A stretch of DNA of 64,000 bases from the NCBI GenBank assembly GCA_049889815.1, contig JBMHCR010000019.1:62001-126000 (forward strand), read 5' to 3'. Below are positions 35,263 through 44,231 of the stretch, piece by piece. A model generated the notes under the pieces. The model worked only from the letters and a program-made list of their open reading frames with translations, was not told the DNA's origin and did no database searches. Position numbers and translations under genes: made by a program. This DNA comes from JBPOFY01 sp049889815 (GTDB taxonomy: Bacteria > Verrucomicrobiota > Verrucomicrobiia > Opitutales > Coraliomargaritaceae). The stretch's first letter is position 1, and the number at the start of each line of letters is the position of its first letter.

Positions 35263-35952
35263 ATGAAAAAGATCCTACTCATTTTCGGATTTATCACACT
35301 GACTTCAGCTCTTGGCCTACGCGGCTATTTCGCACTGGTGCCACCGCCCGACCCTACACTTGTGGATCGAATCGCAGAAATCGTTCCTAGCGAGCTTACT
35401 GGTTGGGAAATTCGTGATCAGAATATGGCAGAGTCCGAAGAGTCGAGCGCCCGCATCAGTGAATTCCTGAATTTCGACGATGCGATCTTCCGCATCTTTA
35501 CGAAAGGCAACACGCACGTAGGTCTCTACATCGCCTACTGGTCGCCCGGTAAGGCATCCTACCGTTGGGCAGGTGCACACACGCCTGATACCTGTTGGGT
35601 GCAAAACGGTTGGACCCGTAATCACCGCGAATACGGCATCCCGTTTACATGCGGCGACCAATTTTTTGAGCCAGCTGAGTTCGGTGTCTACGAAAAGAAC
35701 GACCGCGAAGAGAATGTTTATTTTTGGCACCTGATTGGCGGTCGATCTTTTGGCTACGAGCAAAAAGGTGGACACAACATTTTCGGTGCACTGCTCGACA
35801 TCAAGCACCATGGACTGAACCTACGCGAAGAGCAGTTTTTCATCCGCTTATCCAGCAACAAAACCATTGAAGAGCTCAAAGCCATGGATGGAATCGACGA
35901 AATTCTCGCAAGCCTTCACCAAATGGGGCTCTCCGAAAAAGCTCCCGAGTAA
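35263..35952 (+). CDS. exosortase-associated EpsI-like protein (DUF3485)
   Basis: 229 residues. An N-terminal membrane helix or signal (about 3-22) precedes an exported domain containing the family-type block YRWAGAHTPDTCWVQNGWT at about 101-119 and later GG...GYEQKGGHN. DUF3485/EpsI proteins normally accompany an exosortase and polysaccharide genes. No exosortase (multi-helix membrane protein with Cys-Arg-His) is found in the window. The gene converges on the NeuD-like acyltransferase, with two bases between stop codons. Role inferred: envelope or extracellular polysaccharide processing. Confidence 0.8.
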   Translation: MKKILLIFGFITLTSALGLRGYFALVPPPDPTLVDRIAEIVPSELTGWEIRDQNMAESEESSARISEFLNFDDAIFRIFTKGNTHVGLYIAYWSPGKASYRWAGAHTPDTCWVQNGWTRNHREYGIPFTCGDQFFEPAEFGVYEKNDREENVYFWHLIGGRSFGYEQKGGHNIFGALLDIKHHGLNLREEQFFIRLSSNKTIEELKAMDGIDEILASLHQMGLSEKAPE

Positions 35953-35954
35953 AC

Positions 35955-36590
35955 TCAGTCGAAACGGACTGCCGGGTTGCCAAAGACTTTCTGACCGTCC
36001 GACACCGATCGGATGACGACTGCGCCCGCCCCCACCAGTGCGTCGGAACCAACCTGCTTACCCGGCAAGATCCGCGCACCGCTACCCAATAAGGTGCCCT
36101 CGCCTATTCGAGTGTTGCCAGTTACGTCGCAATGACCACTCAAAGTGACATAGTCGCCGATTGTCACATCGTGCCCGATGCTGCTCAAACAATTCACGAT
36201 CACAAACTCACCCAAGGAGATATCGACAGTCAGCACTACGTGCGGACAGATGATCGTACCCTGCCCGAGCGTTACGTTTCCGCCAATCGTGACGGATGGA
36301 TGCACCAAAGTGTAAAACTCAGCTCCCTTAGCGATCAAGGCTTCACACACATCGAAACGAATCTGCGGGGCACCAATCGCGCATAAGAAGAGGTCCTTTG
36401 GCTGCGGCTGGTAATCGGCAACCTTGTTCAAGACGCTGATTGGGTACTCTTCAAATTGATCAAGCGCTGCGAGGTTGTCATCCAGGAAGCCATACATCTC
36501 CCAAAGCTCACCATTGTCCGGGTGGTCCATCGCCCACGCATAGACCTCGCGCCCAAATCCACCCGCACCAACAATTATCAATCGCTTCAC
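35955..36590 (-). CDS. NeuD/PglD-like sugar O/N-acyltransferase
   Basis: 211 residues. The N-terminal Rossmann-like nucleotide-sugar domain begins IVGAGGFGREVYAWAMD. A left-handed beta helix made of hexapeptides (for example VTIGGNVTLGQGTIICPHV, VTIGDYVTLSGHCDV) runs from about 95 to the end. Such enzymes acylate amino or hydroxy groups of sugars with acyl-CoA or acyl-ACP donors. It is the last gene of the KAS III-ACP-SDR operon and overlaps the SDR gene by ATGA, so the donor may be the acyl-ACP made by the neighbours. Confidence 0.87.
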   Translation of the reverse strand: MKRLIIVGAGGFGREVYAWAMDHPDNGELWEMYGFLDDNLAALDQFEEYPISVLNKVADYQPQPKDLFLCAIGAPQIRFDVCEALIAKGAEFYTLVHPSVTIGGNVTLGQGTIICPHVVLTVDISLGEFVIVNCLSSIGHDVTIGDYVTLSGHCDVTGNTRIGEGTLLGSGARILPGKQVGSDALVGAGAVVIRSVSDGQKVFGNPAVRFD

Positions 36591-37309
36591 AACGAGAATC
36601 CTCCATCCACAATGAGTGTTGTGCCAGTGACCCAGCGAGCGTCTTCAGACAACAAGAAGGCAACCGGGGCTGCGACATCGGACGGTCTACCGAGACCCAG
36701 CGGATATGCTTTGGCATGTTCTGCGAGTGCTTCCGCTGAAGTCGCATCCGCAAACCCATCCGCCATATCACTTTCTACCATCCCAGGAGCGATACAATTC
36801 ACTCGAATCGACTTTGGCGCGAGCTCCACTGCCAAGCAGCGGGCAGCCGCTTCGAGCGCAGACTTGCTAGCGGCATAGGCAGCATAACCCGCAGTGCCGC
36901 AGTGCGCAGCAACTGAGGATAGGAATACGACGGCTGCGCCCTCGTTCAACTTCTTGGCTTTGAGCAAATCGCGCAGCAGCTGCAGTGGCACGGTTGTGTT
37001 CAGCTGCAAGCAGCAATTGAGATCCTCGTCTTTTAAATAGCGCAGGGGCGCAAGGGGTGCGATCCCCGCCGCAAACACCACTCCATCAATAGTCGGCAAC
37101 TTTGCCACAAGCTCTGCACGCGAACCCTCGTCCGCTAGGTCGGCGATGATGCGCTCACCCGGGAGGGCAGATAGGCGCTCCGCATTTCTACCAGTTGGAA
37201 CCATATTCGCACCCAAGTCAGCCAGATGCCGGACAATCACCGATCCAAGGCCACCGCTTGCGCCGACAACCAAGATCGTCTGTCCGGTAAACTGTGCGAC
37301 CTTACTCAT
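36587..37309 (-). CDS. SDR-family oxidoreductase (FabG-like)
   Basis: 240 residues. The NAD(P) loop is GASGGLGSV, the catalytic Ser lies in FLSSVAAH, and the Tyr-Lys pair in AAYAASK. RVNCIAPGMVESDM and a closing VDGGF follow. It is FabG-like in plan and could reduce a 3-oxoacyl-ACP made by the KAS III enzyme encoded in the same operon. It overlaps both neighbours by ATGA, so subunit ratios are probably tightly coupled. Confidence 0.92.
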   Translation of the reverse strand: MSKVAQFTGQTILVVGASGGLGSVIVRHLADLGANMVPTGRNAERLSALPGERIIADLADEGSRAELVAKLPTIDGVVFAAGIAPLAPLRYLKDEDLNCCLQLNTTVPLQLLRDLLKAKKLNEGAAVVFLSSVAAHCGTAGYAAYAASKSALEAAARCLAVELAPKSIRVNCIAPGMVESDMADGFADATSAEALAEHAKAYPLGLGRPSDVAAPVAFLLSEDARWVTGTTLIVDGGFSL

Positions 37310-37542
37310 GAGTTCGCTTTGCCCTGCACCAGTTCATAGAGTCCAGCGAGTGTGTCGCTCTTTTTAAAATCGTCCGCTTTAAGGCGCACACCATACTCTG
37401 CATCGACCATCGCAATGACCGTGAGTACCGAAAGCGAATCCCACTGTTCTAGCTGACGGTAGTTGGTATCGCCCGACAAAGTGCCAGCATCAACATCTTC
37501 GACGGCTTCTTCAAATTCTTCGATGAACGATTTTAAACTCAT
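37306..37542 (-). CDS. acyl carrier protein
   Basis: 78 residues. The phosphopantetheine site is D35-S36-L in QWDSLSVL, and the chain is acidic and all helical. It differs from housekeeping ACP (DSLD) and is dedicated to this cluster, because KAS III and an SDR flank it. The start is the ATG at 37542, 47 bases after the KAS III stop. Confidence 0.92.
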   Translation of the reverse strand: MSLKSFIEEFEEAVEDVDAGTLSGDTNYRQLEQWDSLSVLTVIAMVDAEYGVRLKADDFKKSDTLAGLYELVQGKANS

Positions 37543-37589
37543 GAGTCGATCAAAAGTTGGTTTTTAATCAGGGATAATAAACCCAAGGA

Positions 37590-38660
37590 TTATGGGTAAT
37601 CGATGATCTCGCAAACATGAAGATGATCGAGATTTAAAATCACACTCGCCCACGAAAGGCCGACACCAAAGCCAGACAATAAAACCTGCCGAGAGCCAGC
37701 TGCGAGCTCCTCTGACAATTCCCCGCAAATCGCAGAAGGAATCGAGGCCGAGCTTTGATTTCCGTAGCGCTCAACCGTCTGCATCGGCACCTTTTCAAGA
37801 TCAATCTTCAGTCGTTTGGCAATATTGGTCAGAATGTAGCGGTTTGCCTGATGAAATACAAAATGATCAATCGCATCGATCTCCATCCCAGCATAAGCAC
37901 ACAGATCGGTTACTGCCTTCGGCTCAACTTGAATCGAAAAGTTAAACACTTCGGCACCATCCATGAACAGGTTCTCGGGCGTGCGTACGTTGCCGTCCTC
38001 TTCGGTTTCTTCAAGAGCGGTTTCTGCCGAACAGGGCGAACGGAAACCGCCCGCAGGCACGATCAACTTATCATAGCCGGCCCCATCCGTTTCCAGACTA
38101 AACCATGAGGGCGATTCGGCATCACTTCGCTCAATCAAACTCGCACTGCCTCCATCGCCAAAGATCGGCGCTACAACACGATCTTTCGGATGTGCAATGC
38201 GACTGATTGTATCACCTGCCAGTAAAAGCACGCGTTCGCAACCGCCGGAGCTAACCATCATGTGTGCGAGCCAGAGACCATACACGTAACCCGAACAACC
38301 AAGATTTACATCCAAGGCAGCACATTCTTTACGCAAGCCCAGTCGACCATGTAGTACCGCCGCATTACAGGGTTGTGGATAGTCGGGTGTCTGTGTAACG
38401 CAGATCACCGCCTCGATCGCCGAGGCATCGACACCGGACTTTAATAATAGCCGTAGCGCCGCCTCATAACACAGGTCCGCAGCCGTGGTTTGAGCATCCA
38501 CCACCCGCCGACGATCCAATCCAATCACCTTCTTCAAGCGGGCAATCTGCTTTTGATTTCCTCCGAAAAGATCTACCTCATCGTCGATGCATTTTTCCCG
38601 CGTGGGCACACAGGTCACCACACCACGAATCTCGACATTTTTAAAATAGCTCTTTGCCAC
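37590..38660 (-). CDS. beta-ketoacyl-ACP synthase III-like enzyme
   Basis: 356 residues. The catalytic Cys122 lies in LGCSGYVYG, the His in HQANRYI and the Asn in YGNQSSAS, so the Cys-His-Asn triad is complete. KAS III condenses an acyl-CoA with malonyl-ACP. The enzyme is longer than FabH of E. coli (317) and heads a four-gene operon with its own ACP, reductase and sugar acyltransferase, so a special short acyl group for a surface sugar is more likely than fatty acid synthesis. Confidence 0.9.
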   Translation of the reverse strand: MAKSYFKNVEIRGVVTCVPTREKCIDDEVDLFGGNQKQIARLKKVIGLDRRRVVDAQTTAADLCYEAALRLLLKSGVDASAIEAVICVTQTPDYPQPCNAAVLHGRLGLRKECAALDVNLGCSGYVYGLWLAHMMVSSGGCERVLLLAGDTISRIAHPKDRVVAPIFGDGGSASLIERSDAESPSWFSLETDGAGYDKLIVPAGGFRSPCSAETALEETEEDGNVRTPENLFMDGAEVFNFSIQVEPKAVTDLCAYAGMEIDAIDHFVFHQANRYILTNIAKRLKIDLEKVPMQTVERYGNQSSASIPSAICGELSEELAAGSRQVLLSGFGVGLSWASVILNLDHLHVCEIIDYP

Positions 38661-38934
38661 GGTAAAACTCTGTCTTTAAGTTTCCAAAAGTGGAAGACGA
38701 TTCTTCAACGCATTTAGCGGAACATCCGCAATCAATAATGAAAAGCAGGCAGCTGACCTAGCGTCTTTTTTGCATCACCCCAATACTCCCTGCGCCAATC
38801 CAATCAGCGCATCAAGCCGGAATCAAAATAAGATTTAGAGCGTCATATCTTTGGAGGAGACTTCAAAAAAATACCTTCGACCAAGCCCAAAGAGTGCCAA
38901 CACAGCTATTACGGTAGCACTGCTCTCAGCTTCT

Positions 38935-39786
38935 TTACTCAGCCGTGGCCTCAAATTTTTCAGACAAATCAGCATCTCCTATGGAATCGATCCGATACTC
39001 AGCTCCAAACTGATCGACTAAAACAATATAATCTCCATCGACACTTTTCACGATTTTATCCAGACCTAGATTGGGGAGGCGCGAGACAAAATCACCCTGT
39101 GCAAAAATCTTTTTTTCGCTGCCGGGTTTTTGGATAAACGCAATATTTCTCGAACTTTCCGCGTCACCTCCAGCTGAATCGGAAGCACGATCGGTGCCGA
39201 CTCCGAGAAGTTTAAAGCCCTCGATCGTTGATCTCGCCATAGCATTGAGTTCCTCAGCGCTCACCTTTTTTTGAGCAATTCCAAAAGTAGGGATTACCAA
39301 AGGCCCACTGTCCTTAATATAGATCTTATCTCCGACGCGCTTTCGGACTGGAACGTTCAACACATTTTCAAAGGCTACGAAATAACCGTGTCGATCGAGC
39401 CCCACACGCGAGATTAAAGCCGTTTGAAACGTTTGTTGGTCCACGATGACCTCAATTTCAGGCTCATCTGCAACTTCAACAATTGGATCTCTCACCGTTC
39501 GAACCGGCTGGTTTCCAGCAAATGGCTCTCTCTCTAGGTAACCGCCGCTAATCGCTTCTCTACTCAACCACCGATCAAGTACAAGGATTTGCATGGTTTG
39601 ATCTCCCTCCGAAATAGATTTCACCTCAGTGGCTGAGCTAAGGTTTAGCTCGGAGGTAATAGCGGCTTTTCGCTCAAAATTTTTAAAAATCGGATCAAGT
39701 AGCCCATAGCTCGCCAAAACCCAAATCAGGACCCCAAAAGCAAACGGGAGCACCACAAATGGGTTATTCAACGATTTTCTAATCAT
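38935..39786 (-). CDS. inner-membrane assembly protein, GspC/PilP-like
   Basis: About 283 residues from the ATG at 39786 (a GTG one codon earlier is possible). One N-terminal membrane helix at about 9-30, then a soluble periplasmic region with beta-rich segments. The end (NIAFIQKPGSEKKIFAQGDFV...IVLVDQFGAEYRI) has the look of a GspC HR or PilP-type domain. Homology is too weak for a firm call. It is the last gene of the secretion/pilus operon, overlapping the preceding gene by eight bases, and should link the inner-membrane platform to a secretin that is not encoded nearby. Confidence 0.6.
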   Translation of the reverse strand: MIRKSLNNPFVVLPFAFGVLIWVLASYGLLDPIFKNFERKAAITSELNLSSATEVKSISEGDQTMQILVLDRWLSREAISGGYLEREPFAGNQPVRTVRDPIVEVADEPEIEVIVDQQTFQTALISRVGLDRHGYFVAFENVLNVPVRKRVGDKIYIKDSGPLVIPTFGIAQKKVSAEELNAMARSTIEGFKLLGVGTDRASDSAGGDAESSRNIAFIQKPGSEKKIFAQGDFVSRLPNLGLDKIVKSVDGDYIVLVDQFGAEYRIDSIGDADLSEKFEATAE

Positions 39787-40423
39787 CACTTCCCCCTTCT
39801 CCGTTCTGCTCTAATTTGGGGTCCATTAAGGGGAAAAAAACAGAGGCGTCCATAGAAAATCCATCGACGGTACGAGCCACTTTCAGACTCTGGAATTCCC
39901 GCCACGGCTCCAAGCACCACAGCTGTCGTTGCGCCTTAAGTAATGAATGAAGGGGTAGGAACTCGGCCTCTGCTTTTCCACTCCCCTTTAAATCTGCACC
40001 CGACAAATGAAGTAGGCCACCACGCAAAACAAATGGATCAACCCGATCACGATCCTCAACTGATGCGTCATTCTCCATCAAGTCGAAGTCCGTTTCAGTT
40101 ACGCCCCAACCATAGCGTTCAAAAATACCCTTCATCTCCTTTACGAATTCTAATGCCTCTAAGTCAGATGCTCGAATGAAGCTCTCGTTAAACAGAGCAT
40201 ACCGCCTCTCAAGATCCTCTACCTCGACAGATTTGTTGGCATTCTCTAGCTTTTGTCGTTTTTGTTTTAAATCAATATAGAGCTGCAACTGTTGCGTGCG
40301 CTCATCCTCTAAGGGCTTGTAACTGCGGCCAAGATAGAGAAGCCAAACAATTGCGAGCAGCAAAGAAACCAACAGCATGTAAGATGCCAGAAGATTATAG
40401 CAGAAGCATAGGAAACGGCGCAT
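39779..40423 (-). CDS. inner-membrane assembly protein, PilO/GspM-like
   Basis: 214 residues from the ATG at 40423 (a TTG two codons earlier overlaps the previous gene). One membrane helix at about 9-31 is followed by a coiled coil at about 35-70 and a small periplasmic alpha/beta domain, the PilO/GspM plan. Position after the PilM/PilN-like gene supports the assignment; sequence alone does not prove it. Confidence 0.6.
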   Translation of the reverse strand: MRRFLCFCYNLLASYMLLVSLLLAIVWLLYLGRSYKPLEDERTQQLQLYIDLKQKRQKLENANKSVEVEDLERRYALFNESFIRASDLEALEFVKEMKGIFERYGWGVTETDFDLMENDASVEDRDRVDPFVLRGGLLHLSGADLKGSGKAEAEFLPLHSLLKAQRQLWCLEPWREFQSLKVARTVDGFSMDASVFFPLMDPKLEQNGEGGSDD

Positions 40424-40425
40424 AA

Positions 40426-41772
40426 TCAAAAATCGCTGAACTTGGGTGAAACCTTGAAACTCAAGCTAAACTTACGTAGCCCTCCTCGTTGGTTCGACAG
40501 ACGAGAACCCTTGAACGAATCGATAAAAACAAGTTCAGGTTCGCTGATCGACCAACCCTGATTTTTTAACCGCAGATACATCCCTTCGACCCTTTCGGGC
40601 AGGTTCAAATTAGCCGTCAGGGGACGGCCTTCCATCGTAAATAAAGCAACCGCATCCGAACGATCGATAGATACCTCATAGCTATCGAGCTCGACGAAAT
40701 CCGGCAAAGCATTCGCGATGCCGCTCGCCATGACTAGAAGGGCCGAGGGAACGACTCCATCTGGATCCGCTGTTTCACGGCCGAGACTAAATGCTTCGAC
40801 GATACTGAATATTCGGAATTTCTGCTTTTGCACTTCCGCAAGCTGGGTCTGGTGCTGTTCGAACCGAATGTCTCGATCCAAGGCAACCAGCTCAAGTTCC
40901 AAAGATCTGCGTTTTTCCAACAGCGGGAGTGTTGTATAAACCGTTAAGAGTAAGGTGAGAGCGAGCACTCCAAAAGCCCTTTGGCGAGCCGTTTTTCGCC
41001 AAAGCCGCCGTCTGTCGGGAGCGGCAATAAGCCTCAAATTCGAGCCAAATTTAAAGCGGCTGAGGCGGCGCAACAGAGATGTTTCGTTAGCTGCGACTAT
41101 CGACCTTTCCAAGGGCAGAATTCTCGGGTTCATCGAAAACTCCTGTTCTATAAACAGGGAAAGGCGCCGAGCAGCTCCCTCAATGTTCTCGCCGTTTGAA
41201 TAGCTTTCATCGAGACGGTTGAAAAAAAGCGGTGCCCCGGATCGATCACGCGCGATCAGATAGCCAGAATCCCCCAAGTTTTCCAGGTGAATGACAGCCT
41301 CACCCTCTTGGCTTGGACCACCTCCGGCCATTGCCACCGCAAGCGGCAGACTAAAAACACCACCAAACTGGAGCCCATTTTTTTCCGACCAAACATTGAT
41401 CGACTGAACGAGCTTTCTCGGCAGGCTACACAGCAGGTAAACCCCTTGACCATTGTTTTGTTCCAAGGACATTGGGTGCGCTACCCATTCACGCTCCTCA
41501 TCCCCGTACAGCTTGTCTTGGCGCTGATTTAACAGCTGCTTACGCAGCTTCGAAGGCAACCGAGGGATTCGTTCAATATGGTGATACAGTTCCGGCTGAT
41601 CGATTAAAAAACACAGTCTTGTTCCCGAAAGGTCACCCAACATCCCATCGAGAACTTCGATGCAGTCTTCCACTGAGCGGATCTCTGTATCTCGCTGTAA
41701 ATCAACCTTTGAGCCACGAACTCGCCAAATTCGCAATTTCTGGTGATTCCAGATAACTATTGTTTTAGACAT
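40426..41772 (-). CDS. PilM-PilN fusion or GspL-like assembly protein
   Basis: 448 residues from the ATG at 41772. The first about 235 residues form a cytoplasmic alpha/beta domain of the GspL/PilM actin-like kind (LCFLIDQPELYHHIERIPRLP.KLRKQLL). A membrane helix at about 267-287 is followed by a coiled coil at about 288-320 and a periplasmic ferredoxin-like part. This equals GspL, or PilM plus PilN in one chain. It should recruit the GspE ATPase to the inner membrane. It follows the second prepilin gene by 18 bases. Confidence 0.72.
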   Translation of the reverse strand: MSKTIVIWNHQKLRIWRVRGSKVDLQRDTEIRSVEDCIEVLDGMLGDLSGTRLCFLIDQPELYHHIERIPRLPSKLRKQLLNQRQDKLYGDEEREWVAHPMSLEQNNGQGVYLLCSLPRKLVQSINVWSEKNGLQFGGVFSLPLAVAMAGGGPSQEGEAVIHLENLGDSGYLIARDRSGAPLFFNRLDESYSNGENIEGAARRLSLFIEQEFSMNPRILPLERSIVAANETSLLRRLSRFKFGSNLRLIAAPDRRRLWRKTARQRAFGVLALTLLLTVYTTLPLLEKRRSLELELVALDRDIRFEQHQTQLAEVQKQKFRIFSIVEAFSLGRETADPDGVVPSALLVMASGIANALPDFVELDSYEVSIDRSDAVALFTMEGRPLTANLNLPERVEGMYLRLKNQGWSISEPELVFIDSFKGSRLSNQRGGLRKFSLSFKVSPKFSDF

Positions 41773-41790
41773 TAGCAAAATTTAAATTTG

Positions 41791-43017
41791 TCAATAAATC
41801 CACCTTTCCCCGTCAAATCTGAGGAAACTAAACGGCTTGACGACCGGAAAAATGCCAACCTTCGGGTAGGATTCCGTCTCAGGAATCTGCCAAGGCTCTT
41901 TTAAAAGCAGCTCCTGTCCCGATAGAAAAAAATAGGTTTCACTAGAGACACTTATATCCGATGGGTTTATCCTGACGGACTCGTCTGGGTCTTTAGAGTC
42001 GATCAATTCCACGGGAGCGAGATCAGTGAGTGAGAGTGGAATGGTTTGCGCGACGTCGGTAATTTGGGTAACCGGAGGAGATCCGATCTCCTCTATTTGA
42101 GTTCCTCCGATCTCGATACTCACCGACTCAACAGCGGAATCAACAACGTACCCTCTTCGTACAAGCACGACTTCATTGCTCTGCGTCTGCAACATGACCT
42201 CACTTCCAACATGACCGACAGGGTAAGCAAAAAAAGAGCTCGGATCAAAACCCGACGGCAAGCTAGCTAAAACATCCCCACTTTCCTCCTTGATCGCCTT
42301 GCGGTTCTCAATCACCACCTCACACAAGATATCTCGCAAATCGACACGCTCAACATTCAGCTCATAACCTCGCCCAGCCCAAGCGCTTGCGTCAAAACCG
42401 TAGCTCGCCCATCCTTCGTTTCTCGGGTTGCCATCATCACCAAGCGACCACTCACCCCAAAATTTCTCGAAATCCAATTGGTCTGGAAGGGGCAGGTCTG
42501 GATTTGCGGTCGACACGATCAGTAAACGCAACTCAACCGGATCGGCCGGATTTTCGAGCCAAGTCAAACCGTCTCCAGTGATTTCAGAGAATGTTCTTCC
42601 ACTCCACTCCTCTCGCGCGAAAAAAAGCTTTCGCGTGGCGTTCGAGCCCGGTCGGATCCCCAACGGATAACGGACTTCGTTCGGGCTTCCACCGCCATGT
42701 CGAGCCGCTAGCGACCACCAATAATTTAAATTTCGACCTGCTTCGTCTGTTGGTGTGAGACTATTGGCGGGGAAAATTTGCTCACGTAGGATACCACGCT
42801 TCAATGCTTCAGCAAGCTTAGGCAACTCAGCGGCCTCGTTTACCGATCGCTGCACACGGACCATGTCGACCACATTTGGGATAACCGCTGCCGCCAAAAT
42901 TGAAATTATCAACATGACTCCGAGTAACTCGAGCAAAGTAAATCCCGCACGACCCCTGCAATCGGTATTCAGCGCTCGGTAATGGCTCTTTTTATTGCGT
43001 AAAAATTTGCTTCTCAT
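41791..43017 (-). CDS. large prepilin-like protein (type II secretion/pilus)
   Basis: About 408 residues from the ATG at 43017; a TTG three codons earlier would overlap gspF. A long basic leader ends in RAG, followed by the class III cleavage motif G-FTLLE and a hydrophobic helix, so the prepilin peptidase recognition site is clear (GFTLLELLGV). The remaining about 370 residues are much longer than a normal pseudopilin and contain no motif I recognise. It could be a minor pseudopilin, such as a GspK-like tip component. Position between gspF and the gspL-like gene supports assembly function. Confidence 0.8.
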   Translation of the reverse strand: MRSKFLRNKKSHYRALNTDCRGRAGFTLLELLGVMLIISILAAAVIPNVVDMVRVQRSVNEAAELPKLAEALKRGILREQIFPANSLTPTDEAGRNLNYWWSLAARHGGGSPNEVRYPLGIRPGSNATRKLFFAREEWSGRTFSEITGDGLTWLENPADPVELRLLIVSTANPDLPLPDQLDFEKFWGEWSLGDDGNPRNEGWASYGFDASAWAGRGYELNVERVDLRDILCEVVIENRKAIKEESGDVLASLPSGFDPSSFFAYPVGHVGSEVMLQTQSNEVVLVRRGYVVDSAVESVSIEIGGTQIEEIGSPPVTQITDVAQTIPLSLTDLAPVELIDSKDPDESVRINPSDISVSSETYFFLSGQELLLKEPWQIPETESYPKVGIFPVVKPFSFLRFDGERWIY

Positions 43018-43022
43018 CGCGA

Positions 43023-44231
43023 TCAATAGGCGCTCGGACTGAGCATATTAACTAGGGGAAGAAAGACCGCTGCGGCAACCATACCTGCGAGAACGACCGT
43101 AAACACGATTAAACAAGGCTCTAGAACCGAGAAAAAGGCCTTAATCTTCCTCGGCACCAAATCATCGTAATAATTGACGACCGATTCCAGAGTTGTGTCC
43201 AAGTTTCCACTCCGTTCACCGACCCCAACCATTGTTCGAACTAGGGGCGGAAAAACCGAATCGCCCGACATGCTACTACTAATGGATCGCCCATTTGAAA
43301 CGCCTTGCTCGATACGCATTACGCTGTTTTCAACCACGCGGTTGCCTACGACTTCTCGCGCCATTGCAAGGGAATCAGTGATCACAATACCGGCCTTCTG
43401 CATGAGCACCAAACTACGCAAAAAACGAGCTACTGAAAGCGTCCGAATAACATTTCCTAAAAACGGAATGCTGAGCAGCAGGTGGTCTCTGAGCAGCGCC
43501 GCTTGAGGGGAAACCTTAAAGAGCAGTCTCAAGGCCACAGGCAGGGTGAAGGCGAGCGCTAGAATTAGATACCAATAAGCAACCACAAAGTTGCTGGCAA
43601 AAATCATCGCCCGCGTGATCCAAGGAAGCGGGATATCCAACTCAAAAAGGAGCTCGACTACCGTGGGGAATACAAAGCGCAGTGCGATAAAAATAAAGAT
43701 AATCAGAGCAAAGACAACAAAGGCAGGATAGAGCATCGCCTGTTTGAACGTCTTCCAATTTCGATCCATCCACTCCAGGTAATCACGCAATTCAATCAAA
43801 TTCTGATCCAATGCTCCAGAACGCTCAGCGACTTTGACAATATTGCGAATGTAACCTGGAAAAACATTGGGGAAAGTCTCAAGGCACTCACTCAGCGGAA
43901 TTCCCTGCTCAACCATTTGACTGATCCGCTGCCGTATTTTCGACTCGTTGTTATCCAAAGGCTCACCATCGCGGAGCTTTAAAGTTTCTAAGATCGGGAC
44001 GCCGGCACGCAACTGGATACCAATCTGGAAGATCATATTGGCCAGATCGGCGGTTTTCATCTTCATGCGCTCGAAGCGCTTTTCCGCAGTGCGATCACTG
44101 ACTTCGGCGGAGATCAACTCATAGCCATCCTCAGCAAGTACATCCGATAACCGTTTTCGGGTCTCTGCTTCGCGGCGCCCCTTTTTTAGGTGTCCAACCG
44201 AGGAAACGCAGGTGTAGTTAAAATTCGGCAT
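43023..44231 (-). CDS. type II secretion/type IV pilus platform protein GspF/PilC
   Basis: 402 residues. There are two copies of the GspF domain (about 65-190 and 265-390) and three to four membrane helices. Typical pieces are FIFQIGIQLRAGVPILETL, GIPLSECLETFPNVFPGYIRNIVKVAERSG and, in the repeat, GVSNGRSISSSM...LVRTMVGVGERSG. It is the inner-membrane rotor-like platform for pseudopilus assembly. The start overlaps gspE by 14 bases. Confidence 0.93.
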   Translation of the reverse strand: MPNFNYTCVSSVGHLKKGRREAETRKRLSDVLAEDGYELISAEVSDRTAEKRFERMKMKTADLANMIFQIGIQLRAGVPILETLKLRDGEPLDNNESKIRQRISQMVEQGIPLSECLETFPNVFPGYIRNIVKVAERSGALDQNLIELRDYLEWMDRNWKTFKQAMLYPAFVVFALIIFIFIALRFVFPTVVELLFELDIPLPWITRAMIFASNFVVAYWYLILALAFTLPVALRLLFKVSPQAALLRDHLLLSIPFLGNVIRTLSVARFLRSLVLMQKAGIVITDSLAMAREVVGNRVVENSVMRIEQGVSNGRSISSSMSGDSVFPPLVRTMVGVGERSGNLDTTLESVVNYYDDLVPRKIKAFFSVLEPCLIVFTVVLAGMVAAAVFLPLVNMLSPSAY

